Below are positions 9,790-23,672 of a stretch of DNA of 64,000 nt, piece by piece. The stretch comes from Henricia sp. BOLD:AAB3569 (Eukaryota > Echinodermata > Asteroidea > Spinulosida > Echinasteridae). The notes under the pieces were generated by a model. The model worked only from the letters and a program-made list of their open reading frames with translations, did not search any database and had not been told where the DNA came from. The stretch is from contig JBBELK010000449.1 of assembly GCA_037783545.1 (NCBI GenBank), positions 109,704 through 173,703 of the forward strand, given 5' to 3'. Every line of letters starts with the position of its first letter. The stretch's first letter is position 1. The position numbers and the translations under genes were made by a program.

Positions 9790-12700
9790 GACAGACTTTC
9801 GCCGGGAAATGGCAGAGAAATTTCAGAGTTTAGAAAAAAAAGGGGTTGGCGCTTCCTGGATGCTCCCGCAACCTGTGGCTGTCTGTACACACATCTTTGG
9901 TGTACTCCTGACTCGTGCGCATGCTCAGTCCTTCGGACTGTCGTTGACACGGCCCAGTTTGGGACGGGATTTTGGTCAAAGTGTGGTCCAAACGTCGGCA
10001 AATTTGGAGGTCGAAAAATGTTCCGACGAACTTCAAATTTTGCATGCTCCAAAGACTCTATATTGCGCACTTGTCCTAAAAAATTGACAGACTTTCGCCG
10101 GGAAATGGCAGAGAAATTTCAGAGTTTAGAAAAAAAAGGGGTTGGCGCTTCCTGGATGCTCCCGCAACCTGTGGCTGTCTGTACACACCTCTTTGGTGTA
10201 CTCCTGACTCGTGCGCATGCTCAGTCCTTCGGACTGTCGTTGACACGGCCCAGTTTGGGACGGGATTTTGGTCAAAGTGTGGTCCAAACGTCGGCAAATT
10301 TGGAGGTCGAGAAATGTTCCGACGAACTTCAAATTTTGCATGCTCCAAAGACTCTATATTGCGCACTTGTCCTAAAAAATTGACAGACTTTCGCCGGGAA
10401 ATGGCAGAGAAATTTCAGAGTTTAGAAAAAAAAGGGGTTGGCGCTTCCTGGATGCTCCCGCAACCTGTGGCTGTCTGTACACACCTCTTTGGTGTACTCC
10501 TGACTCGTGCGCATGCTCAGTCCTTCGGACTGTCGTTGACACGGCCCAGTTTGGGACGGGATTTTGGTCAAAGTGTGGTCCAAACGTCGGCAAATTTTGA
10601 GGTCGAAAAATGTTCCGACGAACTTCAAATTTTGCATGCTCCAAAGACTCTATATTGCGCACTTGTCCTAAAAAATTGACAGACTTTCGCCGGGAAATGG
10701 CAGAGAAATTTCAGAGTTTAGAAAAAAAAGGGGTTGGCGCTTCCTGGATGCTCCCGCAACCTGTGGCTGTCTGTACACACCTCTTTGGTGTACTCCTGAC
10801 TCGTGCGCATGCTCAGTCCTTCGGACTGTCGTTGACACGGCCCAGTTTGGGACGGGATTTTGGTCAAAGTGTGGTCCAAACGTCGGCAAATTTCGAGGTC
10901 GAAAAATGTTCCGACGAACTTCAAATTTTGCATGCTCCAAAGACTCTATATTGCGCACTTGTCCTAAAAAATTGACAGACTTTCGCCGGGAAATGGCAGA
11001 GAAATTTCAGAGTTTAGAAAAAAAAGGGGTTGGCGCTTCCTGGATGCTCCCCCAACCTGTGGCTGTCTGTACACACCTCTTTGGTGTACTCCTGACTCGT
11101 GCGCATGCTCAGTCCTTCGGACTGTCGTTGACACGGCCCAGTTTGGGACGGGATTTTGGTCAAAGTGTGGTCCAAACGTCGGCAAATTTGGAGGTCGAAA
11201 AATGTTCCGACGAACTTCAAATTTTGCATGCTCCAAAGACTCTATATTGCGCACTTGTCCTAAAAAATTGACAGACTTTCGCCGGGAAATGGCAGAGAAA
11301 TTTCAGAGTTTAGAAAAAAAAGGGGTTGGCGCTTCCTGGATGCTCCCGCAACCTGTGGCTGTCTGTACACACCTCTTTGGTGTACTCCTGACTCGTGCGC
11401 ATGCTCAGTCCTTCGGACTGTCGTTGACACGGCCCAGTTTGGGACGGGATTTTGGTCAAAGTGTGGTCCAAACGTCGGCAAATTTCGAGGTCGAAAAATG
11501 TTCCGACGAACTTCAAATTTTGCATGCTCCAAAGACTCTATATTGCGCACTTGTCCTAAAAAATTGACAGACTTTCGCCGGGAAATGGCAGAGAAATTTC
11601 AGAGTTTAGAAAAAAAAGGGGTTGGCGCTTCCTGGATGCTCCCGCAACCTGTGGCTGTCTGTACACACCTCTTTGGTGTACTCCTGACTCGTGCGCATGC
11701 TCAGTCCTTCGGACTGTCGTTGACACGGCCCAGTTTGGGACGGGATTTTGGTCAAAGTGTGGTCCAAACGTCGGCAAATTTCGAGGTCGAAAAATGTTCC
11801 GACGAACTTCAAATTTTGCATGCTCCAAAGACTCTATATTGCGCACTTGTCCTAAAAAATTGACAGACTTTCGCCGGGAAATGGCAGAGAAATTTCAGAG
11901 TTTAGAAAAAAAAGGGGTTGGCGCTTCCTGGATGCTCCCGCAACCTGTGGCTGTCTGTACACACCTCTTTGGTGTACTCCTGACTCGTGCGCATGCTCAG
12001 TCCTTCGGACTGTCGTTGACACGAGGTCGAAAAATGTTCCGACGAACTTCAAATTTTGCATGCTCCAAAGACTCTATATTGCGCACTTGTCCTAAAAAAT
12101 TGACAGACTTTCGCCGGGAAATGGCAGAGAAATTTCAGAGTTTAGAAAAAAAAGGGGTTGGCGCTTCCTGGATGCTCCCGCAACCTGTGGCTGTCTGTAC
12201 ACACCTCTTTGGTGTACTCCTGACTCGTGCGCATGCTCAGTCCTTCGGACTGTCGTTGACACGGCCCAGTTTGGGACGGGATTTTGGTCAAAGTGTGGTC
12301 CAAACGTCGGCAAATTTCGAGGTCGAAAAATGTTCCGACGAACTTCAAATTTTGCATGCTCCAAAGACTCTATATTGCGCACTTGTCCTAAAAAATTGAC
12401 AGACTTTCGCCGGGAAATGGCAGAGAAATTTCAGAGTTTAGAAAAAAAAGGGGTTGGCGCTTCCTGGATGCTCCCGCAACCTGTGGCTGTCTGTACACAC
12501 CTCTTTGGTGTACTCCTGACTCGTGCGCATGCTCAGTCCTTCGGACTGTCGTTGACACGAGGTCGAAAAATGTTCCGACGAACTTCAAATTTTGCATGCT
12601 CCAAAGACTCTATATTGCGCACTTGTCCTAAAAAATTGACAGACTTTCGCCGGGAAATGGCAGAGAAATTTCAGAGTTTAGAAAAAAAAGGGGTTGGCGC

Positions 12701-13745
12701 TTCCTGGATGCTCCCGCAACCTGTGGCTGTCTGTACACACATCTTTGGTGTACTCCTGACTCGTGCGCATGCTCAGTCCTTCGGACTGTCGTTGACACGG
12801 CCCAGTTTGGGACGGGATTTTGGTCAAAGTGTGGTCCAAACGTCGGCAAATTTGGAGGTCGAAAAATGTTCCGACGAACTTCAAATTTTGCATGCTCCAA
12901 AGACTCTATATTGCGCACTTGTCCTAAAAAATTGACAGACTTTCGCCGGGAAATGGCAGAGAAATTTCAGAGTTTAGAAAAAAAAGGGGTTGGCGCTTCC
13001 TGGATGCTCCCGCAACCTGTGGCTGTCTGTACACACCTCTTTGGTGTACTCCTGACTCGTGCGCATGCTCAGTCCTTCGGACTGTCGTTGACACGGCCCA
13101 GTTTGGGACGGGATTTTGGTCAAAGTGTGGTCCAAACGTCGGCAAATTTGGAGGTCGAAAAATGTTCCGACGAACTTCAAATTTTGCATGCTCCAAAGAC
13201 TCTATATTGCGCACTTGTCCTAAAAAATTGACAGACTTTCGCCGGGAAATGGCAGAGAAATTTCAGAGTTTAGAAAAAAAAGGGGTTGGCGCTTCCTGGA
13301 TGCTCCCGCAACCTGTGGCTGTCTGTACACACCTCTTTGGTGTACTCCTGACTCGTGCGCATGCTCAGTCCTTCGGACTGTCGTTGACACGGCCCAGTTT
13401 GGGACGGGATTTTGGTCAAAGTGTGGTCCAAACGTCGGCAAATTTCGAGGTCGAAAAATGTTCCGACGAACTTCAAATTTTGCATGCTCCAAAGACTCTA
13501 TATTGCGCACTTGTCCTAAAAAATTGACAGACTTTCGCCGGGAAATGGCAGAGAAATTTCAGAGTTTAGAAAAAAAAGGGGTTGGCGCTTCCTGGATGCT
13601 CCCCCAACCTGTGGCTGTCTGTACACACCTCTTTGGTGTACTCCTGACTCGTGCACATGCTCAGTCCTTCGGACTGTCGTTGACACGGCCCAGTTTGGGA
13701 CGGGATTTTGGTCAAAGTGTGGTCCAAACGTCGGCAAAATTGGAG
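9790..13745 (+). repeat. Long segmental repeat, left copy part 1
   Basis: The order of variant monomers (ACACATC; TCGAGAAATG; ATTTTGAGG; several TTTCGAGG; 240-bp monomers; ACACATC; GTGCACATGC) matches 16558-19977. The offset is 6768 bp up to about 12.0 kb and 6232 bp after it. The 536-bp difference equals one 296+240 dimer present twice here and once in the other copy. Confidence 0.85.
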
Positions 13746-15720
13746 GTCGAAAAATGTTCCGACGAACTTCAAATTTTGCATGCTCCAAAGACTCTATATT
13801 GCGCACTTGTCCTAAAAAATTGACAGACTTTCGCCGGGAAATGGCAGAGAAATTTCAGAGTTTAGAAAAAAAAGGGGTTGGCGCTTCCTGGATGCTCCCG
13901 CAACCTGTGGCTGTCTGTACACACCTCTTTGGTGTACTCCTGACTCGTGCGCATGCTCAGTCCTTCGGACTGTCGTTGACACGGCCCAGTTTGGGACGGG
14001 ATTTTTGTCAAAGTGTGGTCCAAACGTCGGCAAATTTGGAGGTCGAAAAATGTTCCGACGAACTTAAAATTTTGCATGCTCCAAAGACTCTATATTGCGC
14101 ACTTGTCCTAAAAAATTGACAGACTTTCGCCGGGAAATGGCAGAGAAATTTCAGAGTTTAGAAAAAAAAGGGGTTGGCGCTTCCTGGATGCTCCCGCAAC
14201 CTGTGGCTGTCTGTACACACCTCTTTGGTGTACTCCTGACTCGTGCGCATGCTCAGTCCTTCGGACTGTCGTTGACACGAGGTCGAAAAATGTTCCGACG
14301 AACTTCAAATTTTGCATGCTCCAAAGACTCTATATTGCGCACTTGTCCTAAAAAATTGACAGACTTTCGCCGGGAAATGGCAGAGAAATTTCAGAGTTTA
14401 GAAAAAAAAGGGGTTGGCGCTTCCTGGATGCTCCCGCAACCTGTGGCTGTCTGTACACACCTCTTTGGTGTACTCCTGACTCGTGCGCATGCTCAGTCCT
14501 TCGGACTGTCGTTGACATGGCCCAGTTTGGGACGGGATTTTGGTCAAAGTGTGGTCCAAACGTCGGCAAATTTGGAGATCGAAAAATGTTCCGACGAACT
14601 TCAAATTTTGCATGCTCCAAAGACTCTATATTGCGCACTTGTCCTAAACAATTTACAGACTTTCGCCGAGAAATGGCAGAGAAATTTCAGAGTTTAGAAT
14701 AAAAAAGGGGTTGGCGCTTCCTGGATGCTCCCGCAACCTGTGGCTGTCTGTACACACCTCTTTGGTGTACTCCTGACTCGTGCGCATGCTCAGTCCTTCG
14801 GACTGTCGTTGACACGAGGTCGAAAAATGTTCCGACGAACTTCAAATTTTGCATGCTCCAAAGACTCTATATTGCGCACTTGTCCTAAAAAATTGACAGA
14901 CTTTCGCCGGGAAATGACAGAGAAATTTCAGAGTTTAGAAAAAAAGGGGTTGGCGCTTCCTGGATGCTCCCGCAACCTGTGGCTGTCTGTACACACATCT
15001 TTGGTGTACTCCTGACTCGTGCGCATGCTCAGTCCTTCGGACTGTCGTTGACACGGCCCAGTTTGGGACGGGATTTTGGTCAAAGTGTGGTCCAAACGTC
15101 GGCAAATTTGGAGGTCGAAAAATGTTCCGACGAACTTCAAATTGTGCATGCTCCAAAGACTCTATATTGCGCACTTGTCCTAAACAATTTACAGACTTTC
15201 GCCGGGAAATGGCAGAGAAATTTCAGAGTTTAGAAAAAAAAGGGGTTGGCGCTTCCTGGATGCTCCCGCAACCTGTGGCTGTCTGTACACACCTCTTTGG
15301 TGTACTCCTGACTCGTGCGCATGCTCAGTCCTTCGGACTGTCGTTGACACGGCCCAGTTTGGGACGGGATTTTGGTCAAAGTGTGGTCCAAACGTCGGCA
15401 AATTTGGAGGTCGAAAAATGTTCCGACGAACTTCAAATTTTGCATGCTCCAAAGACTCTATATTGCGCACTTGTCCTACATAATTGACAGACTTTCGCCG
15501 GGAAATGGCAGAGAAATTTCAGAGTTTAGAAAAAAAAGGGGTTGGCGCTTCCTGGATGCTCCCGCAACCTGTGGCTGTCTGTACACACCTCTTTGGTGTA
15601 CTCCTGACTCGTGCGCATGCTCAGTCCTTCGGACTGTCGTTGACACGGCCCAGTTTGGGACGGGATTTTGGTCAAAGTGTGGTCCAAACGTCGGCAAATT
15701 TGGAGGTCGAAAAATGTTCC
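13400..15720 (+). repeat. Long segmental repeat, left copy part 2
   Basis: Matches 21352-23672 at a constant offset of 7952 bp. Shared marks in order: GCAAAATTGG, GATTTTTGTC with CTTAAAATT, a 240-bp monomer, GACATGGCCC with GGAGATCG and CGCCGAGAAATG, GAATAAAAAAG, GAAATGACAG, CTAAACAATTTAC, and CTACATAATTG. Part of the series (GACATGGCCC to GAATAAAAAAG) also recurs at about 15953-16370, 1663 bp to the right. Confidence 0.87.
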
Positions 15721-16557
15721 GACGAACTTAAAATTTTGCATGCTCCAAAGACTCTATATTGCGCACTTGTCCTAAAAAATTGACAGACTTTCGCCGGGAA
15801 ATGGCAGAGAAATTTCAGAGTTTAGAAAAAAAGGGGTTGGCGCTTCCTGGATGCTCCCGCAACCTGTGGCTGTCTGTACACACCTCTTTGGTGTACTCCT
15901 GACTCGTGCGCATGCTCAGTCCTTCGGACTGTCGTTGACACGAGGTCGAAAAATGTTCCGACGAACTTCAAATTTTGCATGCTCCAAAGACTCTATATTG
16001 CGCACTTGTCCTAAAAAATTGACAGACTTTCGCCGGGAAATGGCAGAGAAATTTCAGAGTTTAGAAAAAAAAGGGGTTGGCGCTTCCTGGATGCTCCCGC
16101 AACCTGTGGCTGTCTGTACACACCTCTTTGGTGTACTCCTGACTCGTGCGCATGCTCAGTCCTTCGGACTGTCGTTGACATGGCCCAGTTTGGGACGGGA
16201 TTTTGGTCAAAGTGTGGTCCAAACGTCGGCAAATTTGGAGATCGAAAAATGTTCCGACGAACTTCAAATTTTGCATGCTCCAAAGACTCTATATTGCGCA
16301 CTTGTCCTAAACAATTTACAGACTTTCGCCGAGAAATGGCAGAGAAATTTCAGAGTTTAGAATAAAAAAGGGGTTGGCGCTTCCTGGATGCTCCCGCAAC
16401 CTGTGGCTGTCTGTACACACCTCTTTGGTGTACTCCTGACTCGTGCGCATGCTCAGTCCTTCGGACTGTCGTTGACACGAGGTCGAAAAATGTTCCGACG
16501 AACTTCAAATTTTGCATGCTCCAAAGACTCTATATTGCGCACTTGTCCTAAAAAATT

Positions 16558-19500
16558 GACAGACTTTCGCCGGGAAATGGCAGAGAAATTTCAGAGTTTA
16601 GAAAAAAAAGGGGTTGGCGCTTCCTGGATGCTCCCGCAACCTGTGGCTGTCTGTACACACATCTTTGGTGTACTCCTGACTCGTGCGCATGCTCAGTCCT
16701 TCGGACTGTCGTTGACACGGCCCAGTTTGGGACGGGATTTTGGTCAAAGTGTGGTCCAAACGTCGGCAAATTTGGAGGTCGAAAAATGTTCCGACGAACT
16801 TCAAATTTTGCATGCTCCAAAGACTCTATATTGCGCACTTGTCCTAAAAAATTGACAGACTTTCGCCGGGAAATGGCAGAGAAATTTCAGAGTTTAGAAA
16901 AAAAAGGGGTTGGCGCTTCCTGGATGCTCCCGCAACCTGTGGCTGTCTGTACACACCTCTTTGGTGTACTCCTGACTCGTGCGCATGCTCAGTCCTTCGG
17001 ACTGTCGTTGACACGGCCCAGTTTGGGACGGGATTTTGGTCAAAGTGTGGTCCAAACGTCGGCAAATTTGGAGGTCGAGAAATGTTCCGACGAACTTCAA
17101 ATTTTGCATGCTCCAAAGACTCTATATTGCGCACTTGTCCTAAAAAATTGACAGACTTTCGCCGGGAAATGGCAGAGAAATTTCAGAGTTTAGAAAAAAA
17201 AGGGGTTGGCGCTTCCTGGATGCTCCCGCAACCTGTGGCTGTCTGTACACACCTCTTTGGTGTACTCCTGACTCGTGCGCATGCTCAGTCCTTCGGACTG
17301 TCGTTGACACGGCCCAGTTTGGGACGGGATTTTGGTCAAAGTGTGGTCCAAACGTCGGCAAATTTTGAGGTCGAAAAATGTTCCGACGAACTTCAAATTT
17401 TGCATGCTCCAAAGACTCTATATTGCGCACTTGTCCTAAAAAATTGACAGACTTTCGCCGGGAAATGGCAGAGAAATTTCAGAGTTTAGAAAAAAAAGGG
17501 GTTGGCGCTTCCTGGATGCTCCCGCAACCTGTGGCTGTCTGTACACACCTCTTTGGTGTACTCCTGACTCGTGCGCATGCTCAGTCCTTCGGACTGTCGT
17601 TGACACGGCCCAGTTTGGGACGGGATTTTGGTCAAAGTGTGGTCCAAACGTCGGCAAATTTCGAGGTCGAAAAATGTTCCGACGAACTTCAAATTTTGCA
17701 TGCTCCAAAGACTCTATATTGCGCACTTGTCCTAAAAAATTGACAGACTTTCGCCGGGAAATGGCAGAGAAATTTCAGAGTTTAGAAAAAAAAGGGGTTG
17801 GCGCTTCCTGGATGCTCCCCCAACCTGTGGCTGTCTGTACACACCTCTTTGGTGTACTCCTGACTCGTGCGCATGCTCAGTCCTTCGGACTGTCGTTGAC
17901 ACGGCCCAGTTTGGGACGGGATTTTGGTCAAAGTGTGGTCCAAACGTCGGCAAATTTGGAGGTCGAAAAATGTTCCGACGAACTTCACATTTTGCATGCT
18001 CCAAAGACTCTATATTGCGCACTTGTCCTAAAAAATTGACAGACTTTCGCCGGGAAATGGCAGAGAAATTTCAGAGTTTAGAAAAAAAAGGGGTTGGCGC
18101 TTCCTGGATGCTCCCGCAACCTGTGGCTGTCTGTACACACCTCTTTGGTGTACTCCTGACTCGTGCGCATGCTCAGTCCTTCGGACTGTCGTTGACACGG
18201 CCCAGTTTGGGACGGGATTTTGGTCAAAGTGTGGTCCAAACGTCGGCAAATTTCGAGGTCGAAAAATGTTCCGACGAACTTCAAATTTTGCATGCTCCAA
18301 AGACTCTATATTGCGCACTTGTCCTAAAAAATTGACAGACTTTCGCCGGGAAATGGCAGAGAAATTTCAGAGTTTAGAAAAAAAAGGGGTTGGCGCTTCC
18401 TGGATGCTCCCGCAACCTGTGGCTGTCTGTACACACCTCTTTGGTGTACTCCTGACTCGTGCGCATGCTCAGTCCTTCGGACTGTCGTTGACACGTCCCA
18501 GTTTGGGACGGGATTTTGGTCAAAGTGTGGTCCAAACGTCGGCAAATTTCGAGGTCGAAAAATGTTCCGACGAACTTCAAATTTTGCATGCTCCAAAGAC
18601 TCTATATTGCGCACTTGTCCTAAAAAATTGACAGACTTTCGCCGGGAAATGGCAGAGAAATTTCAGAGTTTAGAAAAAAAAGGGGTTGGCGCTTCCTGGA
18701 TGCTCCCGCAACCTGTGGCTGTCTGTACACACCTCTTTGGTGTACTCCTGACTCGTGCGCATGCTCAGTCCTTCGGACTGTCGTTGACACGAGGTCGAAA
18801 AATGTTCCGACGAACTTCAAATTTTGCATGCTCCAAAGACTCTATATTGCGCACTTGTCCTAAAAAATTGACAGACTTTCGCCGGGAAATGGCAGAGAAA
18901 TTTCAGAGTTTAGAAAAAAAAGGGGTTGGCGCTTCCTGGATGCTCCCGCAACCTGTGGCTGTCTGTACACACATCTTTGGTGTACTCCTGACTCGTGCGC
19001 ATGCTCAGTCCTTCGGACTGTCGTTGACACGGCCCAGTTTGGGACGGGATTTTGGTCAAAGTGTGGTCCAAACGTCGGCAAATTTGGAGGTCGAAAAATG
19101 TTCCGACGAACTTCAAATTTTGCATGCTCCAAAGACTCTATATTGCGCACTTGTCCTAAAAAATTGACAGACTTTCGCCGGGAAATGGCAGAGAAATTTA
19201 AGAGTTTAGAAAAAAAAGGGGTTGGCGCTTCCTGGATGCTCCCGCAACCTGTGGCTGTCTGTACACACCTCTTTGGTGTACTCCTGACTCGTGCGCATGC
19301 TCAGTCCTTCGGACTGTCGTTGACACGGCCCAGTTTGGGACGGGATTTTGGTCAAAGTGTGGTCCAAACGTCGGCAAATTTGGAGGTCGAAAAATGTTCC
19401 GACGAACTTCAAATTTTGCATGCTCCAAAGACTCTATATTGCGCACTTGTCCTAAAAAATTGACAGACTTTCGCCGGGAAATGGCAGAGAAATTTCAGAG

Positions 19501-19977
19501 TTTAGAAAAAAAAGGGGTTGGCGCTTCCTGGATGCTCCCGCAACCTGTGGCTGTCTGTACACACCTCTTTGGTGTACTCCTGACTCGTGCGCATGCTCAG
19601 TCCTTCGGACTGTCGTTGACACGGCCCAGTTTGGGACGGGATTTTGGTCAAAGTGTGGTCCAAACGTCGGCAAATTTCGAGGTCGAAAAATGTTCCGACG
19701 AACTTCAAATTTTGCATGCTCCAAAGACTCTATATTGCGCACTTGTCCTAAAAAATTGACAGACTTTCGCCGGGAAATGGCAGAGAAATTTCAGAGTTTA
19801 GAAAAAAAAGGGGTTGGCGCTTCCTGGATGCTCCCCCAACCTGTGGCTGTCTGTACACACCTCTTTGGTGTACTCCTGACTCGTGCACATGCTCAGTCCT
19901 TCGGACTGTCGTTGACACGGCCCAGTTTGGGACGGGATTTTGGTCAAAGTGTGGTCCAAACGTCGGCAAAATTGGAG
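16558..19977 (+). repeat. Long segmental repeat, right copy part 1
   Basis: Counterpart of 9790-13745 with one 536-bp dimer fewer. Private changes since the copies separated include CTTCACATTTT near 17985, ACACGTCCC near 18492 and TTTAAGAG near 19198. Confidence 0.85.
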
Positions 19978-19985
19978 GTCGAAAA

Positions 19986-22241
19986 ATGTTCCGACGAACT
20001 TCAAATTTTGCATGCTCCAAAGACTCTATATTGCGCACTTGTCCTAAAAAATTGACAGACTTTCGCCGGGAAATGGCAGAGAAATTTCAGAGTTTAGAAA
20101 AAAAAGGGGTTGGCGCTTCCTGGATGCTCCCGCAACCTGTGGCTGTCTGTACACACCTCTTTGGTGTACTCCTGACTCGTGCGCATGCTCAGTCCTTCGG
20201 ACTGTCGTTGACACGGCCCAGTTTGGGACGGGATTTTGGTCAAAGTGTGGTCCAAACGTCGGCAAATTTCGAGGTCGAAAAATGTTCCGACGAACTTCAA
20301 ATTTTGCATGCTCCAAAGACTCTATATTGCGCACTTGTCCTAAAAAATTGACAGACTTTCGCCGGGAAATGGCAGAGAAATTTCAGAGTTTAGAAAAAAA
20401 AGGGGTTGGCGCTTCCTGGATGCTCCCCCAACCTGTGGCTGTCTGTACACACCTCTTTGGTGTACTCCTGACTCGTGCACATGCTCAGTCCTTCGGACTG
20501 TCGTTGACACGGCCCAGTTTGGGACGGGATTTTGGTCAAAGTGTGGTCCAAACGTCGGCAAAATTGGAGGTCGAAAAATGTTCCGACGAACTTCAAATTT
20601 TGCATGCTCCAAAGACTCTATATTGCGCACTTGTCCTAAAAAATTGACAGACTTTCGCCGGGAAATGGCAGAGAAATTTCAGAGTTTAGAAAAAAAAGGG
20701 GTTGGCGCTTCCTGGATGCTCCCGCAACCTGTGGCTGTCTGTACACACCTCTTTGGTGTACTCCTGACTCGTGCGCATGCTCAGTCCTTCGGACTGTCGT
20801 TGACACGGCCCAGTTTGGGACGGGATTTTTGTCAAAGTGTGGTCCAAACGTCGGCAAATTTGGAGGTCGAAAAATGTTCCGACGAACTTAAAATTTTGCA
20901 TGCTCCAAAGACTCTATATTGCGCACTTGTCCTAAAAAATTGACAGACTTTCGCCGGGAAATGGCAGAGAAATTTCAGAGTTTAGAAAAAAAAGGGGTTG
21001 GCGCTTCCTGGATGCTCCCGCAACCTGTGGCTGTCTGTACACACCTCTTTGGTGTACTCCTGACTCGTGCGCATGCTCAGTCCTTCGGACTGTCGTTGAC
21101 ACGAGGTCGAAAAATGTTCCGACGAACTTCAAATTTTGCATGCTCCAAAGACTCTATATTGCGCACTTGTCCTAAAAAATTGACAGACTTTCGCCGGGAA
21201 ATGGCAGAGAAATTTCAGAGTTTAGAAAAAAAAGGGGTTGGCGCTTCCTGGATGCTCCCGCAACCTGTGGCTGTCTGTACACACCTCTTTGGTGTACTCC
21301 TGACTCGTGCGCATGCTCAGTCCTTCGGACTGTCGTTGACACGGCCCAGTTTGGGACGGGATTTTGGTCAAAGTGTGGTCCAAACGTCGGCAAATTTCGA
21401 GGTCGAAAAATGTTCCGACGAACTTCAAATTTTGCATGCTCCAAAGACTCTATATTGCGCACTTGTCCTAAAAAATTGACAGACTTTCGCCGGGAAATGG
21501 CAGAGAAATTTCAGAGTTTAGAAAAAAAAGGGGTTGGCGCTTCCTGGATGCTCCCCCAACCTGTGGCTGTCTGTACACACCTCTTTGGTGTACTCCTGAC
21601 TCGTGCACATGCTCAGTCCTTCGGACTGTCGTTGACACGGCCCAGTTTGGGACGGGATTTTGGTCAAAGTGTGGTCCAAACGTCGGCAAAATTGGAGGTC
21701 GAAAAATGTTCCGACGAACTTCAAATTTTGCATGCTCCAAAGACTCTATATTGCGCACTTGTCCTAAAAAATTGACAGACTTTCGCCGGGAAATGGCAGA
21801 GAAATTTCAGAGTTTAGAAAAAAAAGGGGTTGGCGCTTCCTGGATGCTCCCGCAACCTGTGGCTGTCTGTACACACCTCTTTGGTGTACTCCTGACTCGT
21901 GCGCATGCTCAGTCCTTCGGACTGTCGTTGACACGGCCCAGTTTGGGACGGGATTTTTGTCAAAGTGTGGTCCAAACGTCGGCAAATTTGGAGGTCGAAA
22001 AATGTTCCGACGAACTTAAAATTTTGCATGCTCCAAAGACTCTATATTGCGCACTTGTCCTAAAAAATTGACAGACTTTCGCCGGGAAATGGCAGAGAAA
22101 TTTCAGAGTTTAGAAAAAAAAGGGGTTGGCGCTTCCTGGATGCTCCCGCAACCTGTGGCTGTCTGTACACACCTCTTTGGTGTACTCCTGACTCGTGCGC
22201 ATGCTCAGTCCTTCGGACTGTCGTTGACACGAGGTCGAAAA
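19986..22241 (+). repeat. 1128-bp four-monomer HOR, two tandem copies
   Basis: Units 19986-21113 and 21114-22241. Each holds a TTTCGAGG monomer, a monomer with GTGCACATGC and GCAAAATTGG, a monomer with GATTTTTGTC and CTTAAAATT, and a 240-bp monomer (296x3 + 240 = 1128). A third copy of the same unit lies at 13162-14289, and a half unit precedes at 19394-19985. The expansion accounts for the extra length of the right long segment. Confidence 0.88.
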
Positions 22242-23672
22242 ATGTTCCGACGAACTTCAAATTTTGCATGCTCCAAAGACTCTATATTGCGCACTTGTCC
22301 TAAAAAATTGACAGACTTTCGCCGGGAAATGGCAGAGAAATTTCAGAGTTTAGAAAAAAAAGGGGTTGGCGCTTCCTGGATGCTCCCGCAACCTGTGGCT
22401 GTCTGTACACACCTCTTTGGTGTACTCCTGACTCGTGCGCATGCTCAGTCCTTCGGACTGTCGTTGACATGGCCCAGTTTGGGACGGGATTTTGGTCAAA
22501 GTGTGGTCCAAACGTCGGCAAATTTGGAGATCGAAAAATGTTCCGACGAACTTCAAATTTTGCATGCTCCAAAGACTCTATATTGCGCACTTGTCCTAAA
22601 CAATTTACAGACTTTCGCCGAGAAATGGCAGAGAAATTTCAGAGTTTAGAATAAAAAAGGGGTTGGCGCTTCCTGGATGCTCCCGCAACCTGTGGCTGTC
22701 TGTACACACCTCTTTGGTGTACTCCTGACTCGTGCGCATGCTCAGTCCTTCGGACTGTCGTTGACACGAGGTCGAAAAATGTTCCGACGAACTTCAAATT
22801 TTGCATGCTCCAAAGACTCTATATTGCGCACTTGTCCTAAAAAATTGACAGACTTTCGCCGGGAAATGACAGAGAAATTTCAGAGTTTAGAAAAAAAGGG
22901 GTTGGCGCTTCCTGGATGCTCCCGCAACCTGTGGCTGTCTGTACACACATCTTTGGTGTACTCCTGACTCGTGCGCATGCTCAGTCCTTCGGACTGTCGT
23001 TGACACGGCCCAGTTTGGGACGGGATTTTGGTCAAAGTGTGGTCCAAACGTCGGCAAATTTGGAGGTCGAAAAATGTTCCGACGAACTTCAAATTTTGCA
23101 TGCTCCAAAGACTCTATATTGCGCACTTGTCCTAAACAATTTACAGACTTTCGCCGGGAAATGGCAGAGAAATTTCAGAGTTTAGAAAAAAAAGGGGTTG
23201 GCGCTTCCTGGATGCTCCCGCAACCTGTGGCTGTCTGTACACACCTCTTTGGTGTACTCCTGACTCGTGCGCATGCTCAGTCCTTCGGACTGTCGTTGAC
23301 ACGGCCCAGTTTGGGACGGGATTTTGGTCAAAGTGTGGTCCAAACGTCGGCAAATTTGGAGGTCGAAAAATGTTCCGACGAACTTCAAATTTTGCATGCT
23401 CCAAAGACTCTATATTGCGCACTTGTCCTACATAATTGACAGACTTTCGCCGGGAAATGGCAGAGAAATTTCAGAGTTTAAAAAAAAAAGGGGTTGGCGC
23501 TTCCTGGATGCTCCCGCAACCTGTGGCTGTCTGTACACACCTCTTTGGTGTACTCCTGACTCGTGCGCATGCTCAGTCCTTCGGACTGTCGTTGACACGG
23601 CCCAGTTTGGGACGGGATTTTGGTCAAAGTGTGGTCCAAACGTCGGCAAATTTGGAGGTCGAAAAATGTTCC
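21352..23672 (+). repeat. Long segmental repeat, right copy part 2
   Basis: Counterpart of 13400-15720. One change distinguishing the copies is AAATTGTGC near 15141 against AAATTTTGC near 23093. Together with part 1, the two segments cover roughly 9.8-15.7 kb and 16.6-23.7 kb. Confidence 0.87.
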
